From Actinoplanes sp. TFC3 (lineage in GTDB: Bacteria; Actinomycetota; Actinomycetes; Mycobacteriales; Micromonosporaceae), in the NCBI RefSeq assembly GCF_001553785.1, contig NZ_LOJP01000002.1:241804-305803 (forward strand): a stretch of DNA of 64,000 nt, in the 5' to 3' direction. A program made the position numbers and the translations under genes. Positions 34,193 to 43,470 of the stretch are shown piece by piece (the stretch's first letter is position 1; each line of letters opens with the position of its first letter). A model generated the notes under the pieces. The model did not search any database, was not told the DNA's origin, and worked only from the letters and a program-made list of their open reading frames with translations.

Positions 34193-35161
34193 CTACAGCT
34201 TGAACAGCGTCCGGGCGTTCCCCGAGGTGAACTTGGCCCGATCCACATCGCTGCCGAACGCTTCGAGGAACGTCCGGATCTCCGCGCCGGTGGGCTGCTG
34301 GAACGGATAGTCGGTCGAGAAAATAAGCCGGTCAATCGTGGTCACTGCGAGCGCATGTTGCAGCAGCACCGGATTGAGCATGCCGGAGGTCGTGAGGTAG
34401 AAATTCGACCGCAGATACTCCGCGACCGGCCGGCTCAACCCGGCAATGCGCGACAAGCTGTTCGTACGATCGGACCAGAACGGCAGCAGCTCACCCCAGT
34501 GCCCGAGAATGATCTGCAGATCCGGGTGCCGATCAAAGGTTCCTCGTACGATCAACCGCAGCGCGGCCAGCCCGGCTTCGATATGCCAGCCCCATCCGAA
34601 GGTCGCCAGGGCGAGCGAGGTCATCTCGTCGAAACCGCCGTACGCCGCGTCGCGAATGGCGCGGGACGGGATCTGCGGGTGGATGAAAATGGGCTGACCG
34701 AGGGCTGCCGCTGTTGCGAACAGGTCGTCGTACCGGGAATCGTCCAAGGCAACATCGCCGGTCCGGCCGTAAACCATGGCGCCGACGAATCCCATTCCGG
34801 CGGCTCGTTCAAGTTCACCGGCAACCGCGCTGGGCTCGGACAGCGGAAGGGTCGCCAGCGCCCGGAATCGCGTGGGGTGCCGGCGAACCGCCTCGGCCGC
34901 TGTGTCATTCAATTCCCGGCTCAGCGAAACAGCGTCGGCCGGTGCCAGCGGCTGCGTTCCCGGCGGCGTCAACGCGATGACAGATGTATCAATGCCCTGC
35001 TCATCCAGCGTGGCCAGCCGCCCCTCGCCGAGATCCTGCAGCCGGTCCAGCTTGTCGCCCATCTCGTTGAAAGCGAGGCTGTCATCCGAGTCCGGCAGCC
35101 CGTTGAGCGCGGCCGTCAATGCCGGCGTCGTCCAGTGCTCCTCAATCGCAATCAAGCTCAT
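34193..35161 (-). CDS. Amidohydrolase (ACMSD-like, metal-dependent)
   Basis: A 322-aa TIM-barrel amidohydrolase-2 protein. Candidate metal and catalytic residues are IEEHWTTP at the N-terminus, PIFIHPQIPS, IILGHWGELLPFW and IFSTDYPF. Relatives decarboxylate or hydrolyse aromatic acids. A TetR gene is divergent with 45 bp between, so the enzyme is probably repressed until its substrate appears. Confidence 0.84.
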   Translation of the reverse strand: MSLIAIEEHWTTPALTAALNGLPDSDDSLAFNEMGDKLDRLQDLGEGRLATLDEQGIDTSVIALTPPGTQPLAPADAVSLSRELNDTAAEAVRRHPTRFRALATLPLSEPSAVAGELERAAGMGFVGAMVYGRTGDVALDDSRYDDLFATAAALGQPIFIHPQIPSRAIRDAAYGGFDEMTSLALATFGWGWHIEAGLAALRLIVRGTFDRHPDLQIILGHWGELLPFWSDRTNSLSRIAGLSRPVAEYLRSNFYLTTSGMLNPVLLQHALAVTTIDRLIFSTDYPFQQPTGAEIRTFLEAFGSDVDRAKFTSGNARTLFKL

Positions 35162-35173
35162 GACCGCAACCTA

Positions 35174-35194
35174 ACACGTTCGCTAAACACGTGT
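35174..35194. promoter_or_regulatory. Candidate TetR operator between amidohydrolase and tetR
   Basis: ACACGT (35174-35179) and ACGTGT (35189-35194) form an inverted repeat with a 9-base spacer in the 45-bp divergent region. The placement fits repression of both genes by the adjacent TetR protein. Confidence 0.48.
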
Positions 35195-35206
35195 AGAGTG
35201 AGCGAT

Positions 35207-35731
35207 GTGACAGGAACGTCCCGGGACGCCAAGCGTGCCCGTTCAGCTCAGCGCATCCTCGCCGCCGCACAAGAGGAATTCGCCGCGCACGGCTACACCA
35301 GAACGACCATCCGCGGCATAGCCGATCGGGCCGGCGTGCACGCGTCGCTGGTCATGCAGCACTACGGCACCAAGGCCGCGCTGTTCGCCATCGCCGCCGA
35401 ACTCCCCGACAATGACGACAAGGTCGCAACCGACCATTTGCTCGACGTCCTCAACGTCCGCCTAGGCGAATTGCCACCCGAAACCCGCGCCCTGGTCCGC
35501 TCCATGCTGACCGTGCCCGAGGCCGAAGAATCCATGCGCAACTTCCTGGACGAGCGCGTCGGCAACCTGGCCCAATCAATGCAAGGCGACGATGCCCAGG
35601 TACGTGCCCTGCTCGCCGTTTGCAGCATTCTCGGCCTGACCGTGGCGCAGCACTTCCTCAAACTCAGCGCCTTCGAAACCGTGCCACGGGAGGAACTGCT
35701 CCAAGCCGCGCACGCCTGGATGCGCCCCTGA
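35207..35731 (+). CDS. TetR-family transcriptional regulator
   Basis: A 174-aa protein from the GTG at 35207 (a GTG at 35198 is the alternative). HTH: RILAAAQEEFAAHGYTRTTI then IADRAGVHASLVMQHYGTK. The C-terminal ligand domain is short. It should control the amidohydrolase transcribed in the other direction. Confidence 0.86.
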   Translation: MTGTSRDAKRARSAQRILAAAQEEFAAHGYTRTTIRGIADRAGVHASLVMQHYGTKAALFAIAAELPDNDDKVATDHLLDVLNVRLGELPPETRALVRSMLTVPEAEESMRNFLDERVGNLAQSMQGDDAQVRALLAVCSILGLTVAQHFLKLSAFETVPREELLQAAHAWMRP

Positions 35732-35800
35732 CGAACGCGCCCGATCACGGTCAGCGCCGTCCCGCCGGCCACCGCCACCCCCTGACACGGTCACAAGGTC

Positions 35801-35837
35801 GAAGCGGCTCAGCGCCTGGAGGCAACTGAGCCGCTTC
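35801..35837. terminator. 12-bp perfect hairpin between tetR and a secreted-protein gene
   Basis: GAAGCGGCTCAG (35801-35812) pairs with CTGAGCCGCTTC (35826-35837), with a 13-base loop. It lies between convergent stop codons at 35731 and 35846 and serves as a terminator on both strands. Confidence 0.75.
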
Positions 35838-35845
35838 AGCTTCGA

Positions 35846-36265
35846 CTAGATGTTCTCGTGCCAGGGATTGACGAAGTCGCCCACCACGCCCCGCACCGCA
35901 ACCGGGCTACCCGCGTCCGCAGGCGCCCCGGGCGGCCCGGCAACCTGGCAGCCGAACTGCGGCACGATCCGCCGCTGGATGTAGCCGGACTCGAACCGCA
36001 GCTCGATGCGCACATCCCCAGCCTCGCCGCCGTAGCAGGCGAGCGCGTACCCGGTGGTCCAGTTGATGCTCAGCGAGCTGCGCTGCACGCCATCCTGGTC
36101 AACGATTGGCCACGGCCCGCTGTCGGCCGAAACCCGAGCGTCGGCACCAACCGCGACCCGACCGGCCGAAGTCGCCGCCTGAGCAGCCCCCGCCGACAGC
36201 GTCAAACCGCCAGCCAGAACGGCGACGCCAGCCAGCCCGGCAGTAGTTGCCCTGCGCAGATTCAT
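35846..36265 (-). CDS. Small secreted protein, unknown (139 aa)
   Basis: A clear signal peptide (MNLRRATTAGLAGVAVLAGG to about AQA-A, residue 30). The mature part has two cysteines (YALACYGG and PQFGCQVAG) and looks like a small beta-sandwich with WTTGYALACYGGEAGDVRI. No enzymatic motif is seen. Upstream 36266-36475 is a 210-bp non-coding region shared with the divergent VOC gene. Confidence 0.72.
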   Translation of the reverse strand: MNLRRATTAGLAGVAVLAGGLTLSAGAAQAATSAGRVAVGADARVSADSGPWPIVDQDGVQRSSLSINWTTGYALACYGGEAGDVRIELRFESGYIQRRIVPQFGCQVAGPPGAPADAGSPVAVRGVVGDFVNPWHENI

Positions 36266-36475
36266 CTGTCTCCCTTTGCTACTCGAAAGCAGGTCCCCTC
36301 GAAGCTAAAGGCCGAAAAAGAACAATCGATGTCAATATCCAGCGCAACGACGCACACCTATGCGAGCTGCATCACGCCGGTGTCGTGCCGGTGAGGGACA
36401 CCCAGCCGTCTCGCACGACCCCAAGACCTGCGTCTGGAGCGCATACCTGCCGGGCCGTTCCATTAAGGTCGCTTC

Positions 36476-36838
36476 ATGACCGTACGGGGAGTTCAACGGA
36501 TCGTTGTGTCAGTAGCCGACCGGGAACGGGCGTTGATCCTCTACCGTGATGCGCTCGGGCTGACGGAGAAGTACACCGCAGGCGAAGTAGTAGCGCTCAC
36601 CATTCCCGGTTCCGACACCGAACTTCTGCTTCATGAACGCCCGCCCACCCCCGGCTTGGCCGGTGTCGCCGTGAGCTTCCTGGTCTCCGACGTCGATGTG
36701 TCCACGGCCGCAGCCGAGAAAGCCGGCGCCCGGATCATTGACGCCCCGGACGATCAGCCGTGGGGCGAGCGCCAATCGGTGTTCACCGACCCCGACGGTC
36801 ACGTCATCTGCCTGGTCTCAGCACTGACCAGCCAATAG
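36476..36838 (+). CDS. VOC family protein
   Basis: A 120-aa glyoxalase-fold protein: RIVVSVADRERALILYRDAL at the start, ELLLHERP in the middle and SVFTDPDGHVICLVS at the end. The His and Glu positions suggest a metal site. This is the fourth VOC protein in the window. It is a single-gene unit. Confidence 0.84.
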   Translation: MTVRGVQRIVVSVADRERALILYRDALGLTEKYTAGEVVALTIPGSDTELLLHERPPTPGLAGVAVSFLVSDVDVSTAAAEKAGARIIDAPDDQPWGERQSVFTDPDGHVICLVSALTSQ

Positions 36839-37311
36839 CACGAATTGCATCTGCAATGCACCAGCTCGACAGCCTCGTGCCAGAATCCACCCGCGAAACG
36901 GCGCATCGACCACCAATGTTCGACAGACCAAGAGGCCTTCGTGTCAGGCGAGCAGCAAGGCCAAGCTCGGATCAGGAGCAACGATTCATCCGTCGGCGCG
37001 CCGGCGCGGCCCCGTATAGCCCGGACCAGCCTCATCGCAGGGCTGACGAATGCAGCCGGTCTGCCACGGATACGAAGCGAAGTACCTAACGGTTAGTGGA
37101 ATCGAATGCCGTTGATGTCGCCCTTACTTCGCGCTGGCAAACGCTGAAGCAATCCCGAACCTCGGTCGATCGGACGAGCCTTCTGTCCTACCGGCGCGTT
37201 GGCGGTGCTTAAGGCACGACGCGGCCCGCCCTAATCGAGACATTCTACCGCTGAGCGTGCAGCATTTTCCCCGACTGCGCTGCTGCGCCACGAGATCAGC
37301 GTTTATCCCTC
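36839..37311. other. 473-bp gap before the acyltransferase pair
   Basis: Several short open frames exist, but none shows a recognised family, a good ribosome site or the expected codon bias. The part from about 37080 on is less GC-rich and probably carries the promoter of the acyltransferase genes. I see no tRNA, hairpin or repeat that I can support. Confidence 0.35.
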
Positions 37312-38433
37312 GTGTTCACGCCATCCTCCTCACTGCACCGCCGCCCCGACCTTCCCAGCCTGACCAGCATTCGCGCCTTCGCCGCACTCGCCGTGTTCGC
37401 CTACCACCTGCATCCGTGGCAGCAGTTCGCTTGGTTGGCGCCGCTGAAGTACGGCTACACCGGCGTCACAATCTTCTTCGTGCTCTCCGGCTTCATTTTG
37501 ACGTGGACACATAACCCGGCCCAGAACTACCGGCAGTTCTATCTTCGCCGTTTCGCTCGCATCTATCCGACGTACCTGGTGGTGCTGTGCGGCGTCCTGT
37601 GCTGGTCCGCCGTCAGCGGCAACGGCCGGGACCTCGGCGCGACTCTGACCAACCTCACGTTGATCCATGCCTGGTTCACCGATCCAGGAATTTACGCCGG
37701 AATCAACGGCGTCACCTGGTCGCTGGCCTGCGAAATGTTCTTCTACGCCCTCTTCCCGCTGCTGTGGCGTGCAGCTCAGCGGATCTCGCTGCGTTCGCTG
37801 TGGTGCATCGTCGGCGGCATCTTCGCCGGCTACGCGATCGTCACCGTAACCATTGCGTCTCAGCAGGCCAGTCGCGATGTGCTGCAAACTCTGTACGCCA
37901 ACCCGCTGGCCCGGCTTCCCGAGTTCCTTCTCGGCATCGCCGTCGCCAGCACCTCGATCGCCGGAAAGTGGATTCCCGGATGGCTCACCGGCGCGACTCT
38001 CGGCTTCGCGGCAGCCGGCGCCGTTTTCCTGCCCCAGTGGCCCGTCGCCAATGTGTGGGCGACGCCCCTGGCCGCCGCGAGCATCGTCTGGTTGGCGAAG
38101 AAGGATCTCAACCGGTCGCCATCCGCCCCGAGACGCGCTTGGCTGCAGATGGCCGGACGTGTGTCGTACGCCTTCTATCTGGTGCACGGCTTGGTGCTGC
38201 TCAAACTCGAAAACCAGGGACTTGTTCTGCGTGCCGTAGTTGCCTTCCTGATTTCCGCAGTGATCGGCCTTGCCCTGCACAAGTTGGTCGAGCTGCCGGC
38301 GAATCGCTGGATCATCGACCGGCTGGGCACGACGTCCAGCCGGCTCCTCGTCGACCACATCATCCGGCAGCGGAACCAAGCCGACAACGCACCACCAGCC
38401 GCCGAAGACGTCGTCCGATCCCGAAACCGATGA
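37312..38433 (+). CDS. Acyltransferase-3 family membrane protein (OafA-like), first of pair
   Basis: A 373-aa protein from the GTG at 37312 with about ten hydrophobic segments. LTSIRAFAALAVFAYHLHPW carries the catalytic-type His of the family, followed by FFVLSGFILTW, RFARIYPTYLV and WSLACEMFFYALFP. Such enzymes O-acetylate or acylate exported polysaccharides. Its stop overlaps the next start (ATGA). Confidence 0.85.
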   Translation: MFTPSSSLHRRPDLPSLTSIRAFAALAVFAYHLHPWQQFAWLAPLKYGYTGVTIFFVLSGFILTWTHNPAQNYRQFYLRRFARIYPTYLVVLCGVLCWSAVSGNGRDLGATLTNLTLIHAWFTDPGIYAGINGVTWSLACEMFFYALFPLLWRAAQRISLRSLWCIVGGIFAGYAIVTVTIASQQASRDVLQTLYANPLARLPEFLLGIAVASTSIAGKWIPGWLTGATLGFAAAGAVFLPQWPVANVWATPLAAASIVWLAKKDLNRSPSAPRRAWLQMAGRVSYAFYLVHGLVLLKLENQGLVLRAVVAFLISAVIGLALHKLVELPANRWIIDRLGTTSSRLLVDHIIRQRNQADNAPPAAEDVVRSRNR

Positions 38434-39503
38434 CTCCCGTGCAGGCACGCCCGAACGGCACCGCACACCAGAAAATTGCTGCTTTGACCGGACTCCGCGG
38501 GGTGGCGATCTTCGCGGTGATCGCCGGGCACATCGTCACGCTGCACTATCCGCGCGGAACCAGCGGGTATTGGCCGACGCTGCTGCTGCACCAGCCGATC
38601 ATCGGGGTGCAGGTCTTCTTCGCGCTGTCCGGCTTTCTGATCACGGGCATCCTGGCACGCGAGAAGGCCAAGACGGGGCGAATCAGTTTGCGCCGCTTTT
38701 ACGCCCGCCGCGCCTACCGCATCTGGCCTGCGTTCTACACCTACCTGACCGTGGTGGCGGTGCTGGCGGCGTGGGGTGTGTACTCGGCGGGCTGGAAAGA
38801 CTTGACCGCGGCAGCGTTGTACGTGTCCAACTACATGCCCGTTGGATGTGAATGCCTGTCCCACACGTGGTCGTTGGCGGTGGAGGAGCAGTTCTATCTA
38901 CTGTGGCCGCTCACTCTGGTTCTGCTGTCGCCGCGGTGGGCGCTGCGCCTCGCCTTTACCGGCATCGTGGCGGCGCCGGTATGGCGGTTCTGGCTGTACC
39001 ACTCGATCGGGACGGTACCGGTGTGGCATTTCGAAACCCGCGTCGACGCCATGCTGTACGGCGCCGCCCTCGCTCTCGCCCTGCACTTGTACCCGCAGTC
39101 CATTCCCGCCGCCCGCCAATGGATGTCACGGCTGCGGCTCGTACCTGCAGCCGTTGCGGCGATTTTGGCAACTGTCATGGCTGGCGAGATTGGCAATGGC
39201 GACCTGTGGCATGCGTTCGCCAACAGTGTCGTCGGTGGCGCCGCCGCGGTCCTCATTTTCGCAGCTACCGGCACGACCGGCATTCTCGTGCCGGTGCTGC
39301 AAAACCGGCTCCTGGTGTGGCTCGGCACCATCAGTTTCAGCCTGTACCTGTGGCAGCAGTTGTTCGACATGCCACGCTCGCCGCTACCCCTGGCCGTCGG
39401 GCTGCCGCTGATGTTCCTCGTCGCAGCAGGTAGCTACCTGCTGGTGGAAAAGCCGTTCCTCAAGGTGAAGGACCGCAGGGCTACCTTGCGGCGGCAGCAA
39501 TAA
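38430..39503 (+). CDS. Acyltransferase-3 family membrane protein, second of pair
   Basis: A 357-aa protein from the ATG at 38430, inside the previous gene's end. ALTGLRGVAIFAVIAGHIVT, FFALSGFLITG, RRAYRIWPAFYTYL and WSLAVEEQFYLLWPL are the OafA-type motifs. It lacks the C-terminal SGNH domain found in long OafA proteins. It converges with the radical SAM gene with 6 bp between stops. Confidence 0.86.
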   Translation: MTPVQARPNGTAHQKIAALTGLRGVAIFAVIAGHIVTLHYPRGTSGYWPTLLLHQPIIGVQVFFALSGFLITGILAREKAKTGRISLRRFYARRAYRIWPAFYTYLTVVAVLAAWGVYSAGWKDLTAAALYVSNYMPVGCECLSHTWSLAVEEQFYLLWPLTLVLLSPRWALRLAFTGIVAAPVWRFWLYHSIGTVPVWHFETRVDAMLYGAALALALHLYPQSIPAARQWMSRLRLVPAAVAAILATVMAGEIGNGDLWHAFANSVVGGAAAVLIFAATGTTGILVPVLQNRLLVWLGTISFSLYLWQQLFDMPRSPLPLAVGLPLMFLVAAGSYLLVEKPFLKVKDRRATLRRQQ

Positions 39504-39509
39504 GCGCAG

Positions 39510-40982
39510 CTAGACGCCGTCGAATTCGAGCGCCTGGTTTCTCAGGTCCCGGCTGTTGATGCGGTGCACCAGGTTGAGCACTCGCGCTCGTTCCCGCCGG
39601 TACGCACGCGGAGCCGGCGGTTCGTGCTGGAACGTGGCGGTGGCCTGACCCGAATCCCATTTCAAGTCCCGCAGGTCGGGGAAGCGGGTCGGATCGCTGG
39701 TGTGCCGGCGCGCGAATCGCGTTCCGGGAATGGCCTTGAACGGGCTCATGCTGATGCGGTCGAGCATGTGCTCGTGGTCGCTGAGGAAACGATAAGTTTG
39801 TGCGACGTCGTGACTCGTCTCGCCGGGATACCCGAGCATCATCGTCGTTCGTACGCTCAGACCGACGGCATGCGCGTCGCGGATGAATGTCGACGTCTGG
39901 GAGATATCGGTGCCCTTGGCCATCCGGTCATTGACGCGTTGGCTACCTGTTTCCAGGCCACAGCTGATCCGGCGCATCCCGGAGTCATAAGCCCGCTGGA
40001 GGTCGTCGCGGCCGAGGCCGTTGACACCTCGGGACTGGACGTGAACCGTTCCCACCCAGGTTCCGCCCGGCACGCAGGATTGGAAGTTGTCAGCGATCCC
40101 CCGCCACATGTCCAGGTCGCCGTTGAGCTTGATGTCCAGGAACGCAACCTGCTTGGCTTGATGGCGATCGGTCTGCTCGGCGATCTCATCGAGAACGGCT
40201 CGCAGCGGACGGCTCCGGAACGTACGTCCGTTTGCGGTTTCGATGTCACTGCAGAACAGGCACCGGCCCCAACTGCAGCCACGGCCGGTCATCACCGGAA
40301 CCACCGCGGTCCGATAGAGATGCCACGGGAAATCGGTGAAGTCCGGTACCGGAAGAGCGGCGAGATCGGTCAAGGGCGGAGCGGGCGGACCCTGCCTGCC
40401 ATCGGGCAGAAAAACCCCGTGGTGCTTGGTCAAGTCGTTGCCGGCGAGCAGATCCGCCACGATGTCGGGAAGCGAGAAGTCGGCCTCCGCGCCAACGATC
40501 GCCGTCAAACCGCGAATACTCAGCCATTCTCGGCTGACTGACGGGTCGTGAAAGGCAGGACCACCGAGAATCACCGGTACGCCCGCAGCACCCGCCAGTT
40601 CGCAGAGCGCGACAACCGATGGGCGGTGGTCGAGATAGGCAGACAGCAACAGTACATCGGGCCGGCGTTTGGCGAAGGCGGCCCCGGTCTCCTGCAGCAC
40701 CCGGGGATTCGCCTTTCGCCGTTGTGCCAGATAGCGACCGCGGAGCTGGTCCCGCATCGGGGTGACGAACGGATGCATGGCGAAGAGGGCGCGCTGTTTG
40801 ACGTGTGTTCCGAAATTTTGCGGCCGTTCCCGGACATAGGGTGGCACGCCGTGCAGCAAGGGTGACAACACTTCGACAGCCATGTCGGCCCTGCGAAGTG
40901 CTGCGACGAGATATCCCACGCCTAGAGTCGGGTAGCGGGACAGGTTGTTGAGATCGACCAGCAGTGCCTTGACGTCAGTCAT
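39510..40982 (-). CDS. B12-binding-type radical SAM protein
   Basis: A 490-aa protein. The N-terminal ~200 residues look like a cobalamin-binding Rossmann domain (LGVGYLVAALRRADMAVEVL and PVILGGPAF), although the classical DxHxxG motif is not obvious. The radical SAM core starts with GRGCSWGRCLFCSD, a CX4CX2C cluster (C236, C241, C244), and includes RRISCGLETGSQRVNDRM and TMMLGYPGET. It likely does radical methylation or rearrangement. It is 100 bp after the acyltransferase on the same strand, so it may be the last gene of the EPS operon. Confidence 0.82.
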   Translation of the reverse strand: MTDVKALLVDLNNLSRYPTLGVGYLVAALRRADMAVEVLSPLLHGVPPYVRERPQNFGTHVKQRALFAMHPFVTPMRDQLRGRYLAQRRKANPRVLQETGAAFAKRRPDVLLLSAYLDHRPSVVALCELAGAAGVPVILGGPAFHDPSVSREWLSIRGLTAIVGAEADFSLPDIVADLLAGNDLTKHHGVFLPDGRQGPPAPPLTDLAALPVPDFTDFPWHLYRTAVVPVMTGRGCSWGRCLFCSDIETANGRTFRSRPLRAVLDEIAEQTDRHQAKQVAFLDIKLNGDLDMWRGIADNFQSCVPGGTWVGTVHVQSRGVNGLGRDDLQRAYDSGMRRISCGLETGSQRVNDRMAKGTDISQTSTFIRDAHAVGLSVRTTMMLGYPGETSHDVAQTYRFLSDHEHMLDRISMSPFKAIPGTRFARRHTSDPTRFPDLRDLKWDSGQATATFQHEPPAPRAYRRERARVLNLVHRINSRDLRNQALEFDGV

Positions 40983-41082
40983 GTCAAAGCCAACGAACAG
41001 CTGGGCGGAAGCAAACGGTGCTGCTCACAGTGCTGCCCGTCGGATGAGCGATGTCAGCCGATCGATCTAATCCGAAGTGGTG

Positions 41083-42213
41083 TCACGCCGACGTCCGGCG
41101 CCCGAGATTTCGGAACTGGATCTCAAAGGGGCGCTCGATGACGGTGTACAGAAGCCACGCACCGATGGACGACACGATAAGGCAGGCGGCAAGCACCACT
41201 GCGGTCTTGGCCATGGGCTGACCACCATAGATCGCGTAATGGTCGGCAACGCGGAACACCTGATAATGCAGAAGATAGAACGCGTACGACCACGTGCCGG
41301 CCGTCACCATCACCCGGCTCCGCAGAATGCTCGTCGCTTCGCGCAGGTCGGCGTCGGCCGCTGCCGCGATGAGCAGAAGGAATGGAACGATCGGCACGGC
41401 CACGAAGCAGGCCCACTCCGGCACCTGACCGGCAACTACGAACGTCGCTACCGCCAGGAAGGCTGCGGGTCCCAGCTTGATGACCACCTTCGAACCGGAG
41501 CGAAGCAGGAGAGCCAGAGCCATACCGGCGACGAATTCCAGCAAACGCGTCGGCGGGAACACGTAGACCGCCCAGTACGCGAAGCCGATGTGGTGCTCGG
41601 TGTCGTGCGCCGAGGGCCGCAGCAGAACCGGAATCAGGATCGCCAGAAGCACGCAGCCGCACAGCAGGGTCCACATCCACCGCCGGGACAGTTGGCGCAG
41701 CGGACCGATGAGGTAAGGAAACACCAGGTAGAAGAAGACCTCGGTCGACAACGACCAGCCGACCGAGTTGCCCGCGAAGTACCAGTCGGCGTCCGGGATC
41801 CAGGATTGCAGCAGCGTCGCGTTGAACAGGTCCGCCCGGGACAGGCCACCGATCGTGACGACGCTGACGGCCAGCGCGAACGCCAACGCCACCAGGTAGG
41901 CCGGCACGATGCGCGCAACCCGCCGTTGCCAGAAGACGCCCTTGGCCGGGCCGGGTGCGCGATCGTTCCAAGCCAGCACGAAACCCGACAAAGCGAAGAA
42001 GAGCGTGACCCCGACAGTCCCTGGCCGGGTCAGGGCCTGCACGAACCACGGGCCGCCGCTCTCCCCGAACGCGGGGATGATGTGCCGCCCGAAAACCACA
42101 AGCGCGGCAATCGCCCGCAAGCCGGTCAAGGAGTCCAGCCGCGGGCGTCGACCGGCCGACGGGGTGCCCACCGGCGAACCGGTGGGCACCCGCATCACGT
42201 GACTCGAAGTCAT
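41083..42213 (-). CDS. Acyltransferase-3 family membrane protein in the EPS operon
   Basis: A 376-aa protein from the ATG at 42213, overlapping the stop of the preceding gene (ATGA). LDSLTGLRAIAALVVFGRHI, TLFFALSGFVLAW, RRVARIVPAYLVAL and GWSLSTEVFFYLVFPYL are the family motifs. About ten membrane helices are seen. It probably acylates the repeat unit or the exported polymer. Confidence 0.87.
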   Translation of the reverse strand: MTSSHVMRVPTGSPVGTPSAGRRPRLDSLTGLRAIAALVVFGRHIIPAFGESGGPWFVQALTRPGTVGVTLFFALSGFVLAWNDRAPGPAKGVFWQRRVARIVPAYLVALAFALAVSVVTIGGLSRADLFNATLLQSWIPDADWYFAGNSVGWSLSTEVFFYLVFPYLIGPLRQLSRRWMWTLLCGCVLLAILIPVLLRPSAHDTEHHIGFAYWAVYVFPPTRLLEFVAGMALALLLRSGSKVVIKLGPAAFLAVATFVVAGQVPEWACFVAVPIVPFLLLIAAAADADLREATSILRSRVMVTAGTWSYAFYLLHYQVFRVADHYAIYGGQPMAKTAVVLAACLIVSSIGAWLLYTVIERPFEIQFRNLGRRTSA

Positions 42214-43424
42214 CGCATCGCCATGATGGTGGGCGCTAGCCGGTAACCCCACATCTTGTAGGCGGCTTCGCCCCGGTCGGAGGTGACGTACGCGGCTGAG
42301 CTCTTCGACTGAGCACCGGCCACGGCGGCCAGGTCAGGGCGGCCCCGACGAGCGAGGACGGTCAGGGCGCTGGTGGTGAAGGGCACGAACCGGACCCGGT
42401 CGGTGTGCCGGCTTCCGTTGCTGGTGTTCAGCAGCCACCTCGTCTGGTCGACCCTCGGCATCAACTGGTTCACCAGCAGGTTGGTGAGACGCACGGCGCG
42501 GGAATCCTCGGTCACCAGTGCCGTCATCGCCGCCATGTCGGCCTGCACCTGCGTGTAGTCCGCATCAAAGCCCGGCCGGCCGCCGCTCCTGGCCTCAGTC
42601 AGGTAACCGGCTCCGTCGGCACCGCTGTCCGACGTCGGCTTCTTCGTGATGACCAGTCCTCGACCGGGCCACTTGTCCCCCGGGTTCTGGGCGAATTCGA
42701 TCGCGTCCCAATACACGGCCCGGTAGCGGTCATCTCCGGTAGCTCTCCACGTCAGCGCGGCCACCAGGGCGTTGCCCAGGGCGATGTTCCCGTTGGTGTA
42801 CCAGGCATAGTTGCCGTTGTTGATCAGGAACTCGGTGGCGCCCCGCAGCGCCTCCGTCCAGCGCGCGCGACGGTTGTCATCCAGTTGCGGACCGATCGCG
42901 TACAGGGCCATGCCCAACTGGGTCGCGAACGTCATCGTCTGGATGTCCGGGCCTTCTTCGTCGTCGGCGCCCGGGCCGAGCGAGCCGTTCCGCGCCTGGT
43001 ACTCCTTGATGGCCGGATCGATCGTCTGGACAGCCAGTTTCACCAGGCTGCGGTCAGCGCCCGAGGAAGCCAGCGCCGCCGCCACCACGCCCGGCCCGAT
43101 GTTGCAACGGATGCAGAGAGGCCGGCCGGTCTCCCAGATCCCGTTGGCGAAGAAGTATTCGTCGTCGCTGGAGTCCCGCCGACGCGACGCTTCCAGGCTG
43201 TCCCGTGCGGTCTTGAGCAGCGCTTCCGCGTTCGGCCGGGACAGGGCAGGTTCATCGGGGATACCGGACGTGGGTTCCATGGGCGAACCGCTGTGGTGGT
43301 CTTCCCGGCTGGTCACGACCCGGCCCACCGCTCCCACCGCGAGTAACACCAAACACAATGCGACCAACATAATGGTCCGGACCTTGACGCTGATGGCCCG
43401 GCCCTTAAGCCGAATGACCGGCAT
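42210..43424 (-). CDS. Membrane-anchored CxxC/WYTNGN protein, (alpha/alpha)-barrel-like, family unassigned (copy 1)
   Basis: A 404-aa protein from the ATG at 43424. Residues 15-35 form a membrane anchor or uncleaved signal. Key motifs: RPLCIRCNIGPG (C104, C107), NNGNYAWYTNGNIALGNALV and KWPGRGLVITKK. Regular helical repeats resemble (alpha/alpha)6 glycosidases or lyases such as GH76 or GH105, but their catalytic pairs are not evident. A paralogue is encoded at 58309-59493. Lying after eight glycosyltransferase genes, it may process or modify the exported glycan. Confidence 0.72.
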   Translation of the reverse strand: MPVIRLKGRAISVKVRTIMLVALCLVLLAVGAVGRVVTSREDHHSGSPMEPTSGIPDEPALSRPNAEALLKTARDSLEASRRRDSSDDEYFFANGIWETGRPLCIRCNIGPGVVAAALASSGADRSLVKLAVQTIDPAIKEYQARNGSLGPGADDEEGPDIQTMTFATQLGMALYAIGPQLDDNRRARWTEALRGATEFLINNGNYAWYTNGNIALGNALVAALTWRATGDDRYRAVYWDAIEFAQNPGDKWPGRGLVITKKPTSDSGADGAGYLTEARSGGRPGFDADYTQVQADMAAMTALVTEDSRAVRLTNLLVNQLMPRVDQTRWLLNTSNGSRHTDRVRFVPFTTSALTVLARRGRPDLAAVAGAQSKSSAAYVTSDRGEAAYKMWGYRLAPTIMAMR

Positions 43425-43470
43425 TGCAGTTAGACCCTTTCGGCCGTGAATGCACAAATGGCTGCGGTCG

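Noticed and set aside
33686..35731. 681-codon plus-strand open frame
   Set aside because: It crosses the VOC and amidohydrolase genes in the wrong frame; only the TetR part from 35207 is real.
36845..37096. 83-codon plus-strand frame
   Set aside because: No ribosome site, no family resemblance and poor codon bias; treated as non-coding.
37587..38429. Upstream part of a 638-codon frame ahead of the second acyltransferase
   Set aside because: It overlaps the first acyltransferase in another frame; the ATGA overlap at 38430 marks the true start.
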